Source: Nocardioides acrostichi
GTDB lineage: Bacteria; Actinomycetota; Actinomycetes; Propionibacteriales; Nocardioidaceae
Assembly (NCBI RefSeq): GCF_015319165.1
Contig: NZ_JADIVZ010000008.1
Span: 103,625 to 167,624, forward strand
Direction of reading: 5' to 3'
DNA: 64,000 nucleotides
Position numbers and translations under genes: made by a program. Of the stretch, positions 1-8,916 are shown in pieces; within the stretch, counting starts at the first letter, position 1; each line of letters starts with the position of its first letter. The notes beneath the pieces were generated by a model, which did not search any database, was not told the origin of the DNA, and saw only the letters and a list, made by a program, of their open reading frames with translations.

Positions 1-663
1 GGGCTGGAAGCCGGAGCGGTACAGCTCGAGGGCCTCTGCGGTGCCGGACCCGGAGAAGTGGTGCGCGAACACGTAGGGCAGCCCGCGCGAAGCGGCAAGC
101 TGCGCGGAATAGTCCGACGACCCGAGCAGCCACAGGTCGGGCACCCCGGCCGCGGCCGGGGTGGCGCGCAACGCCTGGCTGCGGCCCGCCACGCTGACTG
201 CGACGCCCTTGGGAGCCATCATCGAGGCCACGTTGTCGACATAGGCGGGGAACTGCGAGACCGCGTCGTCGCCGACTCCCCCGGCCCCGTGCCGCAGTGC
301 GTAGGAGGTGATCGGGTCGGTGCCGGGCGCGCGCCCGATGCCGAGGTCGACCCGGCCGGGGAAGGCGGCCTCGAGCAGGGCGAACTGCTCGGCCACCACG
401 AGGGGTGCGTGGTTGGGCAGCATGACGCCGCCCGAGCCCACCCGGATCCGTTCGGTGCGAGAGCCGATCAGCCCGATCATCACCGGAGGGTTCGTGGCCG
501 CGACGGCCGGCATGTTGTGGTGCTCGGCCACCCAGAACCGCCGGTAGCCCGCCCGGTCGGCTGTCTGCGCGAGACGCAATGACGCCGCCACGGCGTCCGC
601 GGAGGTCTGGTCGGAGCGCACGGGTACGAGGTCGAGAACGGAGAGGGCAGGCAGGTCACTCAT
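1..663 (-). CDS. LLM class flavin-dependent oxidoreductase (partial, C-terminus outside window)
   Basis: N-terminal 221 residues of a luciferase-like monooxygenase family protein; the frame is open to the first base of the window, and family members are usually about 330 residues. The start MSDLPALSVLDLVPVRS is typical, followed by the conserved FWVAEHHNMP segment (residues about 43-52) and a strand with VGSGGVMLPNH. Such proteins use FMN or F420 to oxidise small organic substrates; the substrate cannot be read from sequence. It follows map on the same strand after a 103-base gap. In many actinobacteria infA follows map, so its presence here is a small departure from common order. ATG start. 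Confidence 0.85.
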   Translation of the reverse strand, partial: MSDLPALSVLDLVPVRSDQTSADAVAASLRLAQTADRAGYRRFWVAEHHNMPAVAATNPPVMIGLIGSRTERIRVGSGGVMLPNHAPLVVAEQFALLEAAFPGRVDLGIGRAPGTDPITSYALRHGAGGVGDDAVSQFPAYVDNVASMMAPKGVAVSVAGRSQALRATPAAAGVPDLWLLGSSDYSAQLAASRGLPYVFAHHFSGSGTAEALELYRSGFQP

Positions 664-766
664 CGCCGTGTCAACACCAGCACCGGCACGCCCATTCCAG
701 GCACGGCGCACGGACCATCGTGCGGTACGGCACTGCCCCACCGCCCGCGGAGGGCTCGCGGTCGGA

Positions 767-1600
767 TCAGTCCGCCCAGGGACCGAACGGCACGCCCAAG
801 CGGGTCAGGTCCGCCTCGCCGCCGTCGAGAGCGGTGAGTACCCAGGCGCCCGAGGGCGTGAGGGTGAACGTGTGCTCCCAGTGCGCGGCCCAAGAGCCAT
901 CGGCAGTGACGGCGGTCCAGTCGTCGTCGAGCACGTCGCACTCGTGCGTGCCGAGGGTGACCATCGGCTCGACCGCCAGCGCGAGACCCTCGCGAAGCCG
1001 AGGGCCGCGGCCGGGACGGCCGACGTTCGGCACGTTGGGCGGTAGGTGCATCTGGCTGCCGATGCCGTGCCCGGTGAAGTCCTCGACGATGCCGTAGGGG
1101 CCTTGCGCGCGCAGGTAGCTCTCGACGGCGTGCGAGATGTCCCCGATGCGGGCGCCTACGTGGGCAGCCGCGATGCCGCGCCACATCGACTCTCGCGTCA
1201 CCTCGATCAGCTCACCGACCTGCTCGGGCACCCCGCCGACCGCCACGGTCAGCGCGGCGTCGCCGTGCCAGCCCTCGACGATCGCACCGCAGTCGATGGA
1301 GATGACGTCGCCCTCTGCCAGCACCCGGGAACCGGGGATGCCGTGCACCACCTCGTCGTTGACCGAGGCGCAGATGGAACCCGGGAAGCCGTGGTAGCCG
1401 AGGAAGGACGGCGTCGCTCCGGCGCCTCGGATCGCGTCCTCCGCGAGCGCATCGAGCTCGCCCGTGCTCAGCCCGGGCCGCACGGCGTCACGGAGGAGCT
1501 GGAGCGTCTCACCGACCACCAATCCGGCTCGCCTCATCAGGCGCACCTGCTCGGCGTCCTTGATCTCCAGGCCTCGGTCGAGGAGTCCCACCTCTGTCAC
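767..1600 (-). CDS. map: Type I methionine aminopeptidase
   Basis: Removes the initiator methionine from nascent proteins in the cytosol. The 277-residue protein carries the full pita-bread metal site: D103 (SIDCG), D114 (WHGDA), H178 (TGHGIG), E211 (AVEPMV) and E242 (HWEHTF), plus the catalytic H87 (VVHGIPG). It is the last gene of the secY-adk-map block, 16 bases after adk. The start is uncertain: I chose the GTG at 1600, but a second in-frame GTG at 1591 is also plausible. The open frame continues upstream through adk in another frame, and that extension is not real. Confidence 0.93.
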   Translation of the reverse strand: MTEVGLLDRGLEIKDAEQVRLMRRAGLVVGETLQLLRDAVRPGLSTGELDALAEDAIRGAGATPSFLGYHGFPGSICASVNDEVVHGIPGSRVLAEGDVISIDCGAIVEGWHGDAALTVAVGGVPEQVGELIEVTRESMWRGIAAAHVGARIGDISHAVESYLRAQGPYGIVEDFTGHGIGSQMHLPPNVPNVGRPGRGPRLREGLALAVEPMVTLGTHECDVLDDDWTAVTADGSWAAHWEHTFTLTPSGAWVLTALDGGEADLTRLGVPFGPWAD

Positions 1601-1616
1601 CGCCGCTGTGGACGGC

Positions 1617-2192
1617 TCAGCCCCGCGAGGGGTCGGGCAGCGCGGCGAAGATGCGCGAGGTGACCTCGTCGATCTCCCCCAGCCCGTCGACCTCGACGAG
1701 CAGACCGCGCTCGCGGTAGACGTCGATGAGCGGTGCGGTCTCGTTGACGTAGACCTTCTGACGCTCGCGGATGACCTGCTCGGTGTCGTCACTGCGCCCG
1801 CTGGTCTCGGCCCGCTTGAGGAGCCGGGTGATGAGCTCCTCGGAGTCGACGGTGAGCACGACCACGTGCTCGAGGTCGTGGCCGGAGTCGGCCAGCATGC
1901 CGTCGAGCTCGGTGACCTGGGCGAGCGTGCGCGGGTAGCCGTCGAGCAGGAAGCCCGGCTCGGCGTCGGGCTGCGCGATGCGGTCGCGCACCATGTCGTT
2001 GGTGACCGAGTCGGGCACGTACTGCCCGGCGTCCATGTACTTCTTGGCCTCGAGCCCCAGCGGCGTGCCCTCACCGACGTTGGCGCGGAAGATGTCGCCG
2101 GTCGAGATGGCAGGGATGCCGTAGCGGCCGGCCACGAACTGCGCCTGAGTGCCCTTACCAGCACCAGGGGGGCCCATGAAGATGAGTCTCAT
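1617..2192 (-). CDS. adk: Adenylate kinase
   Basis: Catalyses ATP + AMP to 2 ADP in the cytosol. The 191-residue protein starts MRLIFMGPPGAGKGTQ, with the P-loop GPPGAGKGT at residues 7-15. The NMP-binding segment (STGDIFRANV) and DGYPRT motif follow. The LID region lacks zinc-binding cysteines and is short, as is usual for the actinobacterial form. Its ATG overlaps the secY stop in an ATGA, so the two are translationally coupled. Confidence 0.96.
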   Translation of the reverse strand: MRLIFMGPPGAGKGTQAQFVAGRYGIPAISTGDIFRANVGEGTPLGLEAKKYMDAGQYVPDSVTNDMVRDRIAQPDAEPGFLLDGYPRTLAQVTELDGMLADSGHDLEHVVVLTVDSEELITRLLKRAETSGRSDDTEQVIRERQKVYVNETAPLIDVYRERGLLVEVDGLGEIDEVTSRIFAALPDPSRG

Positions 2193-3502
2193 CGCAGGAA
2201 TCCTTCGTAGTTGCGCTGCTGGAGCTGGCTCTCGACCTGCTTCACGGTGTCGAGGGCCACGCCGACCATGATGAGGATCGACGTACCGCCGAACGGGAAG
2301 TTCTGGTTGGCGGAGATGAGGACCAAGGCTATGAGCGGGATGAGGGCGATGAGACCCAGGTAGAGCGAACCCGGAGCGGTGATGCGCGAGAGGACGTAGG
2401 CCAGGTAGTCCTCGGTCGGCTTGCCCGCTCGGATGCCGGGGATGAACCCGCCGAACTTCTTCATGTTGTCGGCGACCTCGTGCGGGTCGAAGCTGATCGA
2501 GACGTAGAAGTAGGTGAAGAACACGATCAGCAGGAAGTAGGCGATCATGTAGAGCGGGTGATCCCCCCGCACGAAGTACTGGCTGACGAACTTGACCCAG
2601 CCGCTGGGTTCCTCGCCCGCCGCCGGCTGGTTGAACTGCACGGCCATCGCCGGCAGGTAGAGCAGCGAGCTGGCGAAGATGACCGGGATGATGCCGGCCT
2701 GGTTGACCTTGAGCGGGATGTAGGTCGAGGAGCCGCCGAACATCTTGCGGCCCACCATGCGGCGCGCGTACTGCACCGGGATGCGGCGCTGCGCCTGCTC
2801 GATGAAGATGACCGCCGCCACGAGCACCAGGCCGATGAGGAGGACGATGCCGAAGGTCCACCAACCCTGGCTCTTCTGCACCTGCCACAGCGCAGCCGGG
2901 AAGGTCGCCACGACCTGGGTGAAGATGAGGATCGACATGCCGTTGCCGATGCCGCGCTCGGTGATGAGCTCGCCGAGCCACATGATGACCGCGGTGCCGG
3001 CGGTCATGGTGACGACCATGACCAGGAACGTCTCGGTGCTCTTGGAGTGCAGCAGGTCGAGGTCGCACTGGAGCAGTTGGCCGGAGCGGGCGAGCGCGAC
3101 GATGCCGGTCGCCTGGAGCAGCGCGAGCCCGAGGGTGAGGTAGCGGGTGTACTGGGTGATCTTCGTCTGCCCGGACTGCCCCTCCTTCTTCAGCGCCTCG
3201 AGTCGGGGGATCACGACCACGAGCAGCTGGAGGATGATGCTGGCGGTGATGTAGGGCATGATCCCGAGCGCGAACACGGTGAGCTGGAGCAACGCTCCAC
3301 CTGAGAACAGGTTCACCAGGGAGTAGAGGCTCGCGTTCTCGCCACTTTGCGCCTGTTGGATGCACTGCTGCACGTTGGCGACGTTGACACCGGGAGCCGG
3401 CAGCTGGGATCCGGCGCGGAAGACGATGATGATGCCCAGGACGAACAGCAGCTTGCGCCGCAGGTCGGGCGTCCTGAAAGCATTGGCGAAAGCGCCGAGC
3501 AC
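2189..3502 (-). CDS. secY: Preprotein translocase subunit SecY
   Basis: Channel-forming subunit of the SecYEG translocon in the cytoplasmic membrane. The 437-residue protein begins MLGAFANAFRTPDLRRKLLF (GTG start) and has about ten hydrophobic segments, the family's usual number. The cytosolic loop near ISFDPHEVADNMKKFGGFIPG (about residues 340-360) is a conserved SecY region contacted by SecA and ribosomes. It is separated from rplO by 167 bases holding a strong hairpin, so it may be expressed partly independently of the ribosomal genes. It overlaps adk by four bases. Confidence 0.96.
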   Translation of the reverse strand: MLGAFANAFRTPDLRRKLLFVLGIIIVFRAGSQLPAPGVNVANVQQCIQQAQSGENASLYSLVNLFSGGALLQLTVFALGIMPYITASIILQLLVVVIPRLEALKKEGQSGQTKITQYTRYLTLGLALLQATGIVALARSGQLLQCDLDLLHSKSTETFLVMVVTMTAGTAVIMWLGELITERGIGNGMSILIFTQVVATFPAALWQVQKSQGWWTFGIVLLIGLVLVAAVIFIEQAQRRIPVQYARRMVGRKMFGGSSTYIPLKVNQAGIIPVIFASSLLYLPAMAVQFNQPAAGEEPSGWVKFVSQYFVRGDHPLYMIAYFLLIVFFTYFYVSISFDPHEVADNMKKFGGFIPGIRAGKPTEDYLAYVLSRITAPGSLYLGLIALIPLIALVLISANQNFPFGGTSILIMVGVALDTVKQVESQLQQRNYEGFLR

Positions 3503-3614
3503 GAGTTCCTCTTTCTCTGCACGTGGGTGCAGCCCATCGAGCAGTCGCGCCCCCGGGCCGCCTGAAGCCTAACAGCCGGGCCCGAGTTCACGGCCCGAGC
3601 ACCGACCACGACGA

Positions 3615-3652
3615 AGGGCGGCGCCCCCGGCGCTGGCCGGGGACGCCGCCCT
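3615..3652 (-). terminator. Strong hairpin between rplO and secY
   Basis: Arms AGGGCGGCGCCCCCGG (3615-3630) and CCGGGGACGCCGCCCT (3637-3652) pair with one mismatch around a 6-base loop. It lies just after the rplO stop in the direction of transcription. Only a short T-run follows on the minus strand, so termination may be partial, which would leave some read-through into secY-adk-map. Confidence 0.75.
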
Positions 3653-3669
3653 CTTGACGTCGTCGCGGA

Positions 3670-4110
3670 TCAGACCGTGGTGGTCGAGCCGCCGGCGGCC
3701 TCGATCTTCGAGATCGCCGAGGCGGAGAACGCGTGGGCCGTGACGTCGAGCTTCACGCTGATCTCGCCGGAGCCGAGCACCTTGACCGGCTGGTTCTTGC
3801 GGACCGCGCCCTTGGCCACGAGCTCGTCGACGCCCACGGCGCCGCCCTCGGGGAAGAGGGTCGAGATCTTGTCGAGGTTGACGACCTGGAACTCCACCTT
3901 GAACGGGTTCTTGAAGCCCTTGAGCTTCGGGAGCCGCATGTGGATGGGCATCTGGCCACCCTCGAACGCCACGGGCACCTGGTAACGGGCCTTGGTGCCC
4001 TTGGTACCGCGACCGGCGGTCTTGCCCTTGGAGGCCTCACCGCGACCCACGCGGGTCTTCGCGGTCTTGGCACCCGGAGCGGGCTTGAGGTTGTGCAGCT
4101 TCAGGGACAT
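3670..4110 (-). CDS. rplO: 50S ribosomal protein L15
   Basis: Large-subunit protein, 146 residues, of the usual bacterial length. The N-terminal third is the Gly/Lys-rich rRNA-binding tail ([20 protein letters not shown], then [17 protein letters not shown]), followed by the conserved [16 protein letters not shown] segment at about residues 51-66. It is one base from rpmD and is the last gene before the hairpin that separates the ribosomal genes from secY. Confidence 0.97.
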   Translation of the reverse strand: MSLKLHNLKPAPGAKTAKTRVGRGEASKGKTAGRGTKGTKARYQVPVAFEGGQMPIHMRLPKLKGFKNPFKVEFQVVNLDKISTLFPEGGAVGVDELVAKGAVRKNQPVKVLGSGEISVKLDVTAHAFSASAISKIEAAGGSTTTV

Positions 4111-4111
4111 G

Positions 4112-4294
4112 TCAGTCCACCTCCTCGACCGTCACGAGGTGACGGACGGTGTTGACCATGCCGCGAATCTCCGGCCGGTCCTCCTTGACGACCACGTCGC
4201 CGATGCGCTTGAGGCCCAGGCTGCGCATGCTCGCGCGCTGGTTGGCCTTGCACCCGATCGTGGACTTCTTCTGCTCCACCTTGAGCTGTCCCAT
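4112..4294 (-). CDS. rpmD: 50S ribosomal protein L30
   Basis: Small large-subunit protein, 60 residues, starting [20 protein letters not shown]. The [11 protein letters not shown] and [17 protein letters not shown] segments are the L30 signature. The ATG overlaps the rpsE stop by one base (TGATG), which fixes the start, and only one base separates it from rplO. The longer open frame upstream is an artefact of overlap with rpsE. Confidence 0.96.
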   Translation of the reverse strand: MGQLKVEQKKSTIGCKANQRASMRSLGLKRIGDVVVKEDRPEIRGMVNTVRHLVTVEEVD

Positions 4295-4911
4295 CAGGAG
4301 GACACCTCCTCGGAGACACCCGCCGGGATCTCCTCGCGCGCCTTGAGCAGCGCAGCGGGGGTGACCTCCTCGACGGGCAGGCCGCGACGGGCGGCGACGG
4401 CCTCGGGCTGCTCGAGCATCCGCAGGGCCTCCACCGTGGCGTGCACGATGTTGATCTGGTTCGACGACCCCAGCGACTTGCTGAGGATGTCGTGGATGCC
4501 GGCGCACTCGAGCACCGCACGCACCGGACCACCGGCGATCACACCGGTACCGGGAGCGGCGGGACGCAGCATGACCACGCCGGCCGCCTTCTCGCCCTGG
4601 ACCGGGTGCGGGATCGTTCCCTGGATGCGGGGGACGCGGAAGAAGTTCTTCTTCGCCTCCTCGACACCCTTCGAGATCGCGGCCGGCACCTCCTTGGCCT
4701 TGCCGTAGCCGACACCGACCAGGCCGTCGCCGTCGCCGACGACCACGAGGGCGGTGAAGCTGAAGCGACGACCACCCTTCACGACCTTGGCGACACGGTT
4801 GATCGCGACGACACGCTCGATGTAGGCGGTCTTGTCAGCACCCTGGCCGCCACGACGATCGTCGCGGCCACGGCGCTCGCCACCGCGCTGTCCGCGCTGG
4901 GCTCCGCTCAT
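4294..4911 (-). CDS. rpsE: 30S ribosomal protein S5
   Basis: Small-subunit protein near the decoding centre. The 205-residue product has an Arg/Gly-rich N-terminal extension of about 28 residues, then the S5 double-stranded RNA-binding domain ([21 protein letters not shown] region) and the C-terminal S5 domain ending about residue 180. N-terminal extensions of this kind are common in actinobacteria. It lies 28 bases after rplR and overlaps rpmD by one base. Confidence 0.97.
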   Translation of the reverse strand: MSGAQRGQRGGERRGRDDRRGGQGADKTAYIERVVAINRVAKVVKGGRRFSFTALVVVGDGDGLVGVGYGKAKEVPAAISKGVEEAKKNFFRVPRIQGTIPHPVQGEKAAGVVMLRPAAPGTGVIAGGPVRAVLECAGIHDILSKSLGSSNQINIVHATVEALRMLEQPEAVAARRGLPVEEVTPAALLKAREEIPAGVSEEVSS

Positions 4912-4939
4912 GAGACTTTCCTCTTTCCTGTTTCCGCGA

Positions 4940-5323
4940 TCAGAAGGTCAGGCCGCCCTCACGGGCGGCGTCGGCCAGGGCCGCGATGCGGCCGTGGTAC
5001 TTGTTGCCGGCGCGGTCGAAGACCACGCCCTCGACACCGGCCGCCTTGGCCCGCTCGGCGACGAGCTCGCCGACGCGCTTGGCCTTGGCGGTCTTGTCGG
5101 CCTCCAGCGAGCGCAGGTCGACCTCCATGGTGGAGGCGCTGACCAGCGTCTTGCCCACGAGGTCGTCGACGACCTGCGCGGAGATGTGCTTGGAGCTACG
5201 GGTGACCACCAGACGCGGGGTCTCAGCGGTACCGGAGAGCTTCTTGCGCCCGCGGACCTGACGGCGCAGCCGCGACTTCGTGCGCGCTGCGGTGTGCTTG
5301 TGCTGCGAGAGGGAGATACCCAT
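4940..5323 (-). CDS. rplR: 50S ribosomal protein L18
   Basis: 5S rRNA-binding large-subunit protein of 127 residues. The N-terminus is basic ([19 protein letters not shown]), followed by [18 protein letters not shown] and the C-terminal [26 protein letters not shown] motif characteristic of L18. It starts three bases after the rplF stop, so coupled translation is likely. Confidence 0.97.
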   Translation of the reverse strand: MGISLSQHKHTAARTKSRLRRQVRGRKKLSGTAETPRLVVTRSSKHISAQVVDDLVGKTLVSASTMEVDLRSLEADKTAKAKRVGELVAERAKAAGVEGVVFDRAGNKYHGRIAALADAAREGGLTF

Positions 5324-5326
5324 GAC

Positions 5327-5866
5327 TCACTTACCAGCCTTTCCGACCTTGCGGCGGATGTGCTCGCCGGCGTAGCGCACGCCCTTGCCCTTGTACGGCT
5401 CGGGCTTGCGGAGCTTGCGGATGTTCGCAGCGGTCTCGCCGACCAGCTGCTTGTCGATGCCCTGGACACCCAGCTTCGTGGGGCCCTCCACGGTGAACGT
5501 GATGCCGTCGGGGGCGCTGAAGACGATCGGGTGGCTGTAGCCGAGCTGGAACTCCAGCTGCGTAGGCCCCTTGGACAGCACGCGATAGCCGACGCCGACG
5601 ATCTCGAGCTTCTTCTCGTAGCCCTCGGTGACACCCACGACCATGTTGTTGACCAGGGTGCGGGTGAGTCCGTGCAGCGAGCGCGACTCGCGCTCGTCGT
5701 CGGGACGCTTGACGTCGAGGACGCTCTCGTTCCTCTCGACCGTGATCGGGGCGGCGACCGTGTGGGTCAGCGTGCCCTTGGGGCCCTTCACCGTGACCAG
5801 GGCGCCGTCGATCGAGACGTCGACCCCGGACGGCACCGGGACGGGGAGCTTGCCAATGCGCGACAT
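5327..5866 (-). CDS. rplF: 50S ribosomal protein L6
   Basis: Large-subunit protein near the factor-binding site, 179 residues with the two repeated L6 domains. The start [19 protein letters not shown] is the conserved L6 N-terminus; an in-frame ATG 17 codons upstream (5917) lies inside rpsH and is not used. The C-terminal domain ends with the conserved [19 protein letters not shown] motif. It is 22 bases after rpsH and three bases before rplR. Confidence 0.97.
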   Translation of the reverse strand: MSRIGKLPVPVPSGVDVSIDGALVTVKGPKGTLTHTVAAPITVERNESVLDVKRPDDERESRSLHGLTRTLVNNMVVGVTEGYEKKLEIVGVGYRVLSKGPTQLEFQLGYSHPIVFSAPDGITFTVEGPTKLGVQGIDKQLVGETAANIRKLRKPEPYKGKGVRYAGEHIRRKVGKAGK

Positions 5867-5888
5867 TTTCCTTCTCTCCTCTCGTCCG

Positions 5889-6296
5889 TCACCAGACGTA
5901 GGCGAGGACTTCCCCACCCACGCCCTTCTGGTTCGCCTGGCGGTCGGTCAGCAGGCCCTGGCTCGTCGAGATGATCGCGACGCCCAAGCCGCCCAGCACC
6001 TTCGGCAGGCCGGTGTGCTTGGCGTAGACCCGGAGACCGGGCTTGCTGATGCGGCGCACGCCAGCGATGGAACGCTCGCGGTTGCGGCCGTACTTCAAGG
6101 TGATGGTGAGGGTCTTGGAGACCTCACCCTCGGCGGGCTCGGCGACCTCGTAGGAGGTGATGTAACCCTCCTGCTGGAGGATCTCCGCCACGCCGGCCTT
6201 GAGCTTGCTGTAGGGCATGCTCACGTCGTCGTGGAAGGCCCGGTTGGCGTTGCGCAGACGGGTCAGCATGTCTGCGATCGGGTCGGTCATCGTCAT
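5889..6296 (-). CDS. rpsH: 30S ribosomal protein S8
   Basis: 16S rRNA-binding protein of 135 residues. It begins [20 protein letters not shown], and two ATG codons two residues apart (6296 and 6290) are both possible starts. The C-terminus carries the S8 motif with [20 protein letters not shown] and ends EVLAYVW. In other bacteria S8 is the translational repressor of the spc operon; no specific target site was identified here. Gap to rpsN is 78 bases. Confidence 0.97.
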   Translation of the reverse strand: MTMTDPIADMLTRLRNANRAFHDDVSMPYSKLKAGVAEILQQEGYITSYEVAEPAEGEVSKTLTITLKYGRNRERSIAGVRRISKPGLRVYAKHTGLPKVLGGLGVAIISTSQGLLTDRQANQKGVGGEVLAYVW

Positions 6297-6374
6297 GTTG
6301 GTTGAATCTTTCTCTCTGCGGTTTCCCCTCGCTCGTCGGCGGAGGGGACCTTCAGTGGGTAGGAAGGGTCGTCG

Positions 6375-6560
6375 TCACCAGGACGACTTGGTGACGCCGG
6401 GCAGCTCGCCGCGGTGGGCCATCTCGCGCAGGCAGATCCGGCAGAGGCCGAACTTGCGGTACACGGCCTTGGGCCGGCCGCAGCGCTGGCAGCGGGTGTA
6501 GCCGCGGACGGCGAACTTGGGCTTGCGGGCCGCCTTCACCTTAAGGGCAGTCTTCGCCAT
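6375..6560 (-). CDS. rpsN: 30S ribosomal protein S14, type Z (zinc form)
   Basis: Sixty-one residues, the short form of S14. Four cysteines, C24, C27 (TRCQRC) and C40, C43 (LCRIC), form a zinc ribbon, so this is the zinc-dependent type Z. Actinobacteria often also carry a zinc-free S14 paralogue elsewhere under Zur control; none is in this window. One base separates it from rplE. Confidence 0.97.
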
Positions 6561-6561
6561 G

Positions 6562-7152
6562 TCAGTTCTCCTTGAACGGGAAGCCCAGCTGCTTGAGCAG
6601 CGCGCGGCCCTGGTCGTCGGTGGTGGCGGTGGTCACGACGGTGATGTCCATGCCGCGCGACCGGTCGATCTTGTCCTGGTCGATCTCGTGGAACATGACC
6701 TGCTCGGTGAGACCGAAGGTGTAGTTGCCGCGCCCGTCGAACTGCTTGCCGTTGAGTCCGCGGAAGTCGCGGATGCGGGGCAGCGCGAGCGAGAGCAGCC
6801 GGTCGAGGAACTCCCACATGCGGTCGCCGCGCAGGGTAACGTGCGCACCGATCGGCATGCCCTCACGCAGCTTGAACTGCGCGATGGACTTGCGGGCCTT
6901 GGTGACCGTCGGCTTCTGGCCGGTGATAGCGGTCAGGTCGCGCACGGCGCCGTCGATGAGCTTGGAGTCGCGCGCGGCCTCGCCGACGCCCATGTTGACC
7001 ACGATCTTGGTCAGGCCGGGCACCTGCATGACGTTGGCGATGCCGAACTCGTCCTTGAGTGCCGGCAGGATCTCCTCGCGGTAGCGCACCTTGAGACGGG
7101 GCGGCTCCTTGGCGGAGATCACCGGGGTCTCGGTGGTCTCGATCTCGGTCAT
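6562..7152 (-). CDS. rplE: 50S ribosomal protein L5
   Basis: 5S rRNA-binding large-subunit protein, 196 residues. The first 20 or so residues ([20 protein letters not shown]) are a variable tail; the L5 fold then starts with [19 protein letters not shown]. Conserved segments include [20 protein letters not shown] and [20 protein letters not shown]. It lies one base from rplX and from rpsN, so it is tightly coupled in the spc block. Confidence 0.97.
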
Positions 7153-7153
7153 C

Positions 7154-7519
7154 TCAGATCTCCTTGCCGGTCTTGCGCGAGATGCGGACGCTGCGCTCGG
7201 CCTCGTAGGTCGAGCCGTCGGGGCGCCGCTTGGTGACGGTCTCGCGCTTGAAGCCGATCCGGGTGGTGGTGTCGCCCTCGACGAGCATCACGTTCGAGAC
7301 GTGGATGGGCGCCTCGGCGGTGATGATGCCGCCGGTCGTGCCGGCGCGGCCGCCCTGATTGACCACCTTGGTGTGCTTCTTGACGCGGTTGACGCCCTCG
7401 ACGATCACGCGCTGCTCCTCACGGAGCACCCCGATGACCTTGCCCTCGGCGCCCTTGTCCTTGCCTGCGATCACCTTGACGGTGTCGCCCTTCTTGATGT
7501 TCATCGAACCCTTCGCCAT
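7154..7519 (-). CDS. rplX: 50S ribosomal protein L24
   Basis: Assembly-initiating large-subunit protein with an N-terminal KOW domain ([20 protein letters not shown], about residues 9-28) followed by the [10 protein letters not shown] and [10 protein letters not shown] motifs. Length is 121 residues from [10 protein letters not shown]; an internal ATG five codons on (7504) is an alternative start. It overlaps no neighbour but sits four bases after rplN. Confidence 0.95.
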   Translation of the reverse strand: MAKGSMNIKKGDTVKVIAGKDKGAEGKVIGVLREEQRVIVEGVNRVKKHTKVVNQGGRAGTTGGIITAEAPIHVSNVMLVEGDTTTRIGFKRETVTKRRPDGSTYEAERSVRISRKTGKEI

Positions 7520-7523
7520 GGCT

Positions 7524-7892
7524 TCAGAGCACCTCCGGAGCGAGGGAGATGATGCGCATGAACTTCTTGTCGCGCAGCTCGCGGCCCACCGGGCCGAAGA
7601 TGCGGGTGCCGCGCGGCTCGCCGTCGTTCTTGAGGATGACGGCGGCGTTCTCGTCGAAGCGGATGTAGGACCCGTCGGGACGCCGGCGCTCCTTGACGGT
7701 GCGCACGACCACGGCCTTGACGACGTCGCCCTTCTTGACGTTGCCGCCGGGGATGGCGTCCTTGACGGTGGCCACGATGGTGTCACCGATGCCGGCGTAG
7801 CGACGGCCGGAGCCACCGAGAACGCGGATGCAGAGGATCTCCTTGGCACCCGTGTTGTCGGCGACCTTGAGCCGCGACTCCTGCTGAATCAT
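7524..7892 (-). CDS. rplN: 50S ribosomal protein L14
   Basis: Large-subunit protein of exactly 122 residues, the canonical bacterial length. It starts [20 protein letters not shown] and contains the L14 signature from [20 protein letters not shown] to [20 protein letters not shown]. It sits 72 bases after rpsQ, one of the longer gaps in the operon; no clear promoter was recognised there. Confidence 0.97.
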   Translation of the reverse strand: MIQQESRLKVADNTGAKEILCIRVLGGSGRRYAGIGDTIVATVKDAIPGGNVKKGDVVKAVVVRTVKERRRPDGSYIRFDENAAVILKNDGEPRGTRIFGPVGRELRDKKFMRIISLAPEVL

Positions 7893-7964
7893 TCGTTTTC
7901 TCCTGGTTGTCGTGCCGGTTCTGCGCCGCCGTCTCGGGGCAGCGAGCCTGGCCGAACGGGTGGA

Positions 7965-8255
7965 TTACTTGGCGCGCTCGAGGATCTCGACGACGCGCCA
8001 GCGCTTGGTGGCCGACAGCGGGCGGGTCTCCATGATGAGAACCCGGTCGCCGATACGAGCGTCATTGGTCTCGTCGTGCGCCTTGAGCTTGCTCGTCTTA
8101 CGCATGACCTTGCCGTAGAGCGCGTGCTTGACGCGGTCCTCGACGGAGACCACGACGGTCTTGTCCATCTTGTCGGAGACGACCAGGCCCTCGCGGGTCT
8201 TGCGGCTGTTGCGCTCGGTGGTCTCCGAGGTGGTCTGGGGGCTGGTCTCGGTCAC
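7965..8255 (-). CDS. rpsQ: 30S ribosomal protein S17
   Basis: 16S rRNA-binding OB-fold protein of 96 residues. A Thr/Ser-rich 20-residue N-terminal tail precedes the core ([20 protein letters not shown]), and the signature [20 protein letters not shown] lies near the C-terminus. It uses a GTG start that overlaps the rpmC stop by four bases, indicating coupled translation. Confidence 0.97.
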   Translation of the reverse strand: MTETSPQTTSETTERNSRKTREGLVVSDKMDKTVVVSVEDRVKHALYGKVMRKTSKLKAHDETNDARIGDRVLIMETRPLSATKRWRVVEILERAK

Positions 8256-8494
8256 TTGGCGTCCTCGTTGGTCGAGCCCGGGGTGGAACGGATGCCGAGC
8301 TCGCGCTCACGCACCACGGTGTAGATCCGGGCGATGTCCTTCTTGACCGTGCGCAGCCGGCCGTGGCTCTCGAGCTGGCCGGTGGCGGCCTGGAAGCGGA
8401 GGTTGAACAGCTCCTCCTTGGCCTCGCGCAGGCGGGCCTCGAGGTCGACGTCGTTGAGGTCGTCGAGCTCGTGTGCAGTCAGCTGGGCGCTCAT
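8252..8494 (-). CDS. rpmC: 50S ribosomal protein L29
   Basis: Small helical large-subunit protein near the exit tunnel, where it helps bind trigger factor and SRP. Eighty residues starting [20 protein letters not shown], with the L29 core [17 protein letters not shown] and [18 protein letters not shown]. The ATG overlaps the rplP stop by one base (TGATG), which fixes the start; the C-terminus overlaps rpsQ by four bases. Confidence 0.96.
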   Translation of the reverse strand: MSAQLTAHELDDLNDVDLEARLREAKEELFNLRFQAATGQLESHGRLRTVKKDIARIYTVVRERELGIRSTPGSTNEDAK

Positions 8495-8913
8495 CAGAAC
8501 TCTCCACCCTCTCGCGAGATGAACCGGGTCTTCATGGGGAGCTTGTGCATCGCACGGCGCATCGCCTCGCGGGCGACGTCCTCCGGCACGCCCGAGAGCT
8601 CGAACAAGACGCGGCCGGGCTTGACGTTGGCGATCCACCACTCCGGGGAGCCCTTACCCGAACCCATGCGGGTCTCGGCGGGCTTCTTGGTGAGCGGGCG
8701 GTCGGGGTAGATGTTGATCCACACCTTGCCGCCACGCTTGATGTGACGGGTCATGGCGATACGAGCGGACTCGATCTGACGGTTGGTCACGTAGTGACCC
8801 TCGATCGCCTGGATGCCGAAGTCACCGAAGGCGAGGCGGGTACCGCCCTTGGCCATCCCGCGCCGCTGGGGGTGGTGCTGCTTGCGGTGCTTGACACGAC
8901 GGGGCATCAACAT
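8494..8913 (-). CDS. rplP: 50S ribosomal protein L16
   Basis: Large-subunit protein at the A site, 139 residues. It begins [20 protein letters not shown], with the L16 signatures [23 protein letters not shown] (around residue 60-82) and [20 protein letters not shown] second ATG two codons on (8907) is an alternative. It starts three bases after rpsC and overlaps rpmC by one base. Confidence 0.97.
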   Translation of the reverse strand: MLMPRRVKHRKQHHPQRRGMAKGGTRLAFGDFGIQAIEGHYVTNRQIESARIAMTRHIKRGGKVWINIYPDRPLTKKPAETRMGSGKGSPEWWIANVKPGRVLFELSGVPEDVAREAMRRAMHKLPMKTRFISREGGEF

Positions 8914-8916
8914 GGC

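Noticed and set aside
664..766. Terminator between map and the flavin oxidoreductase
   Set aside because: Only a six-base stem (CGCACG/CGTGCG) without T-run; too weak to call.
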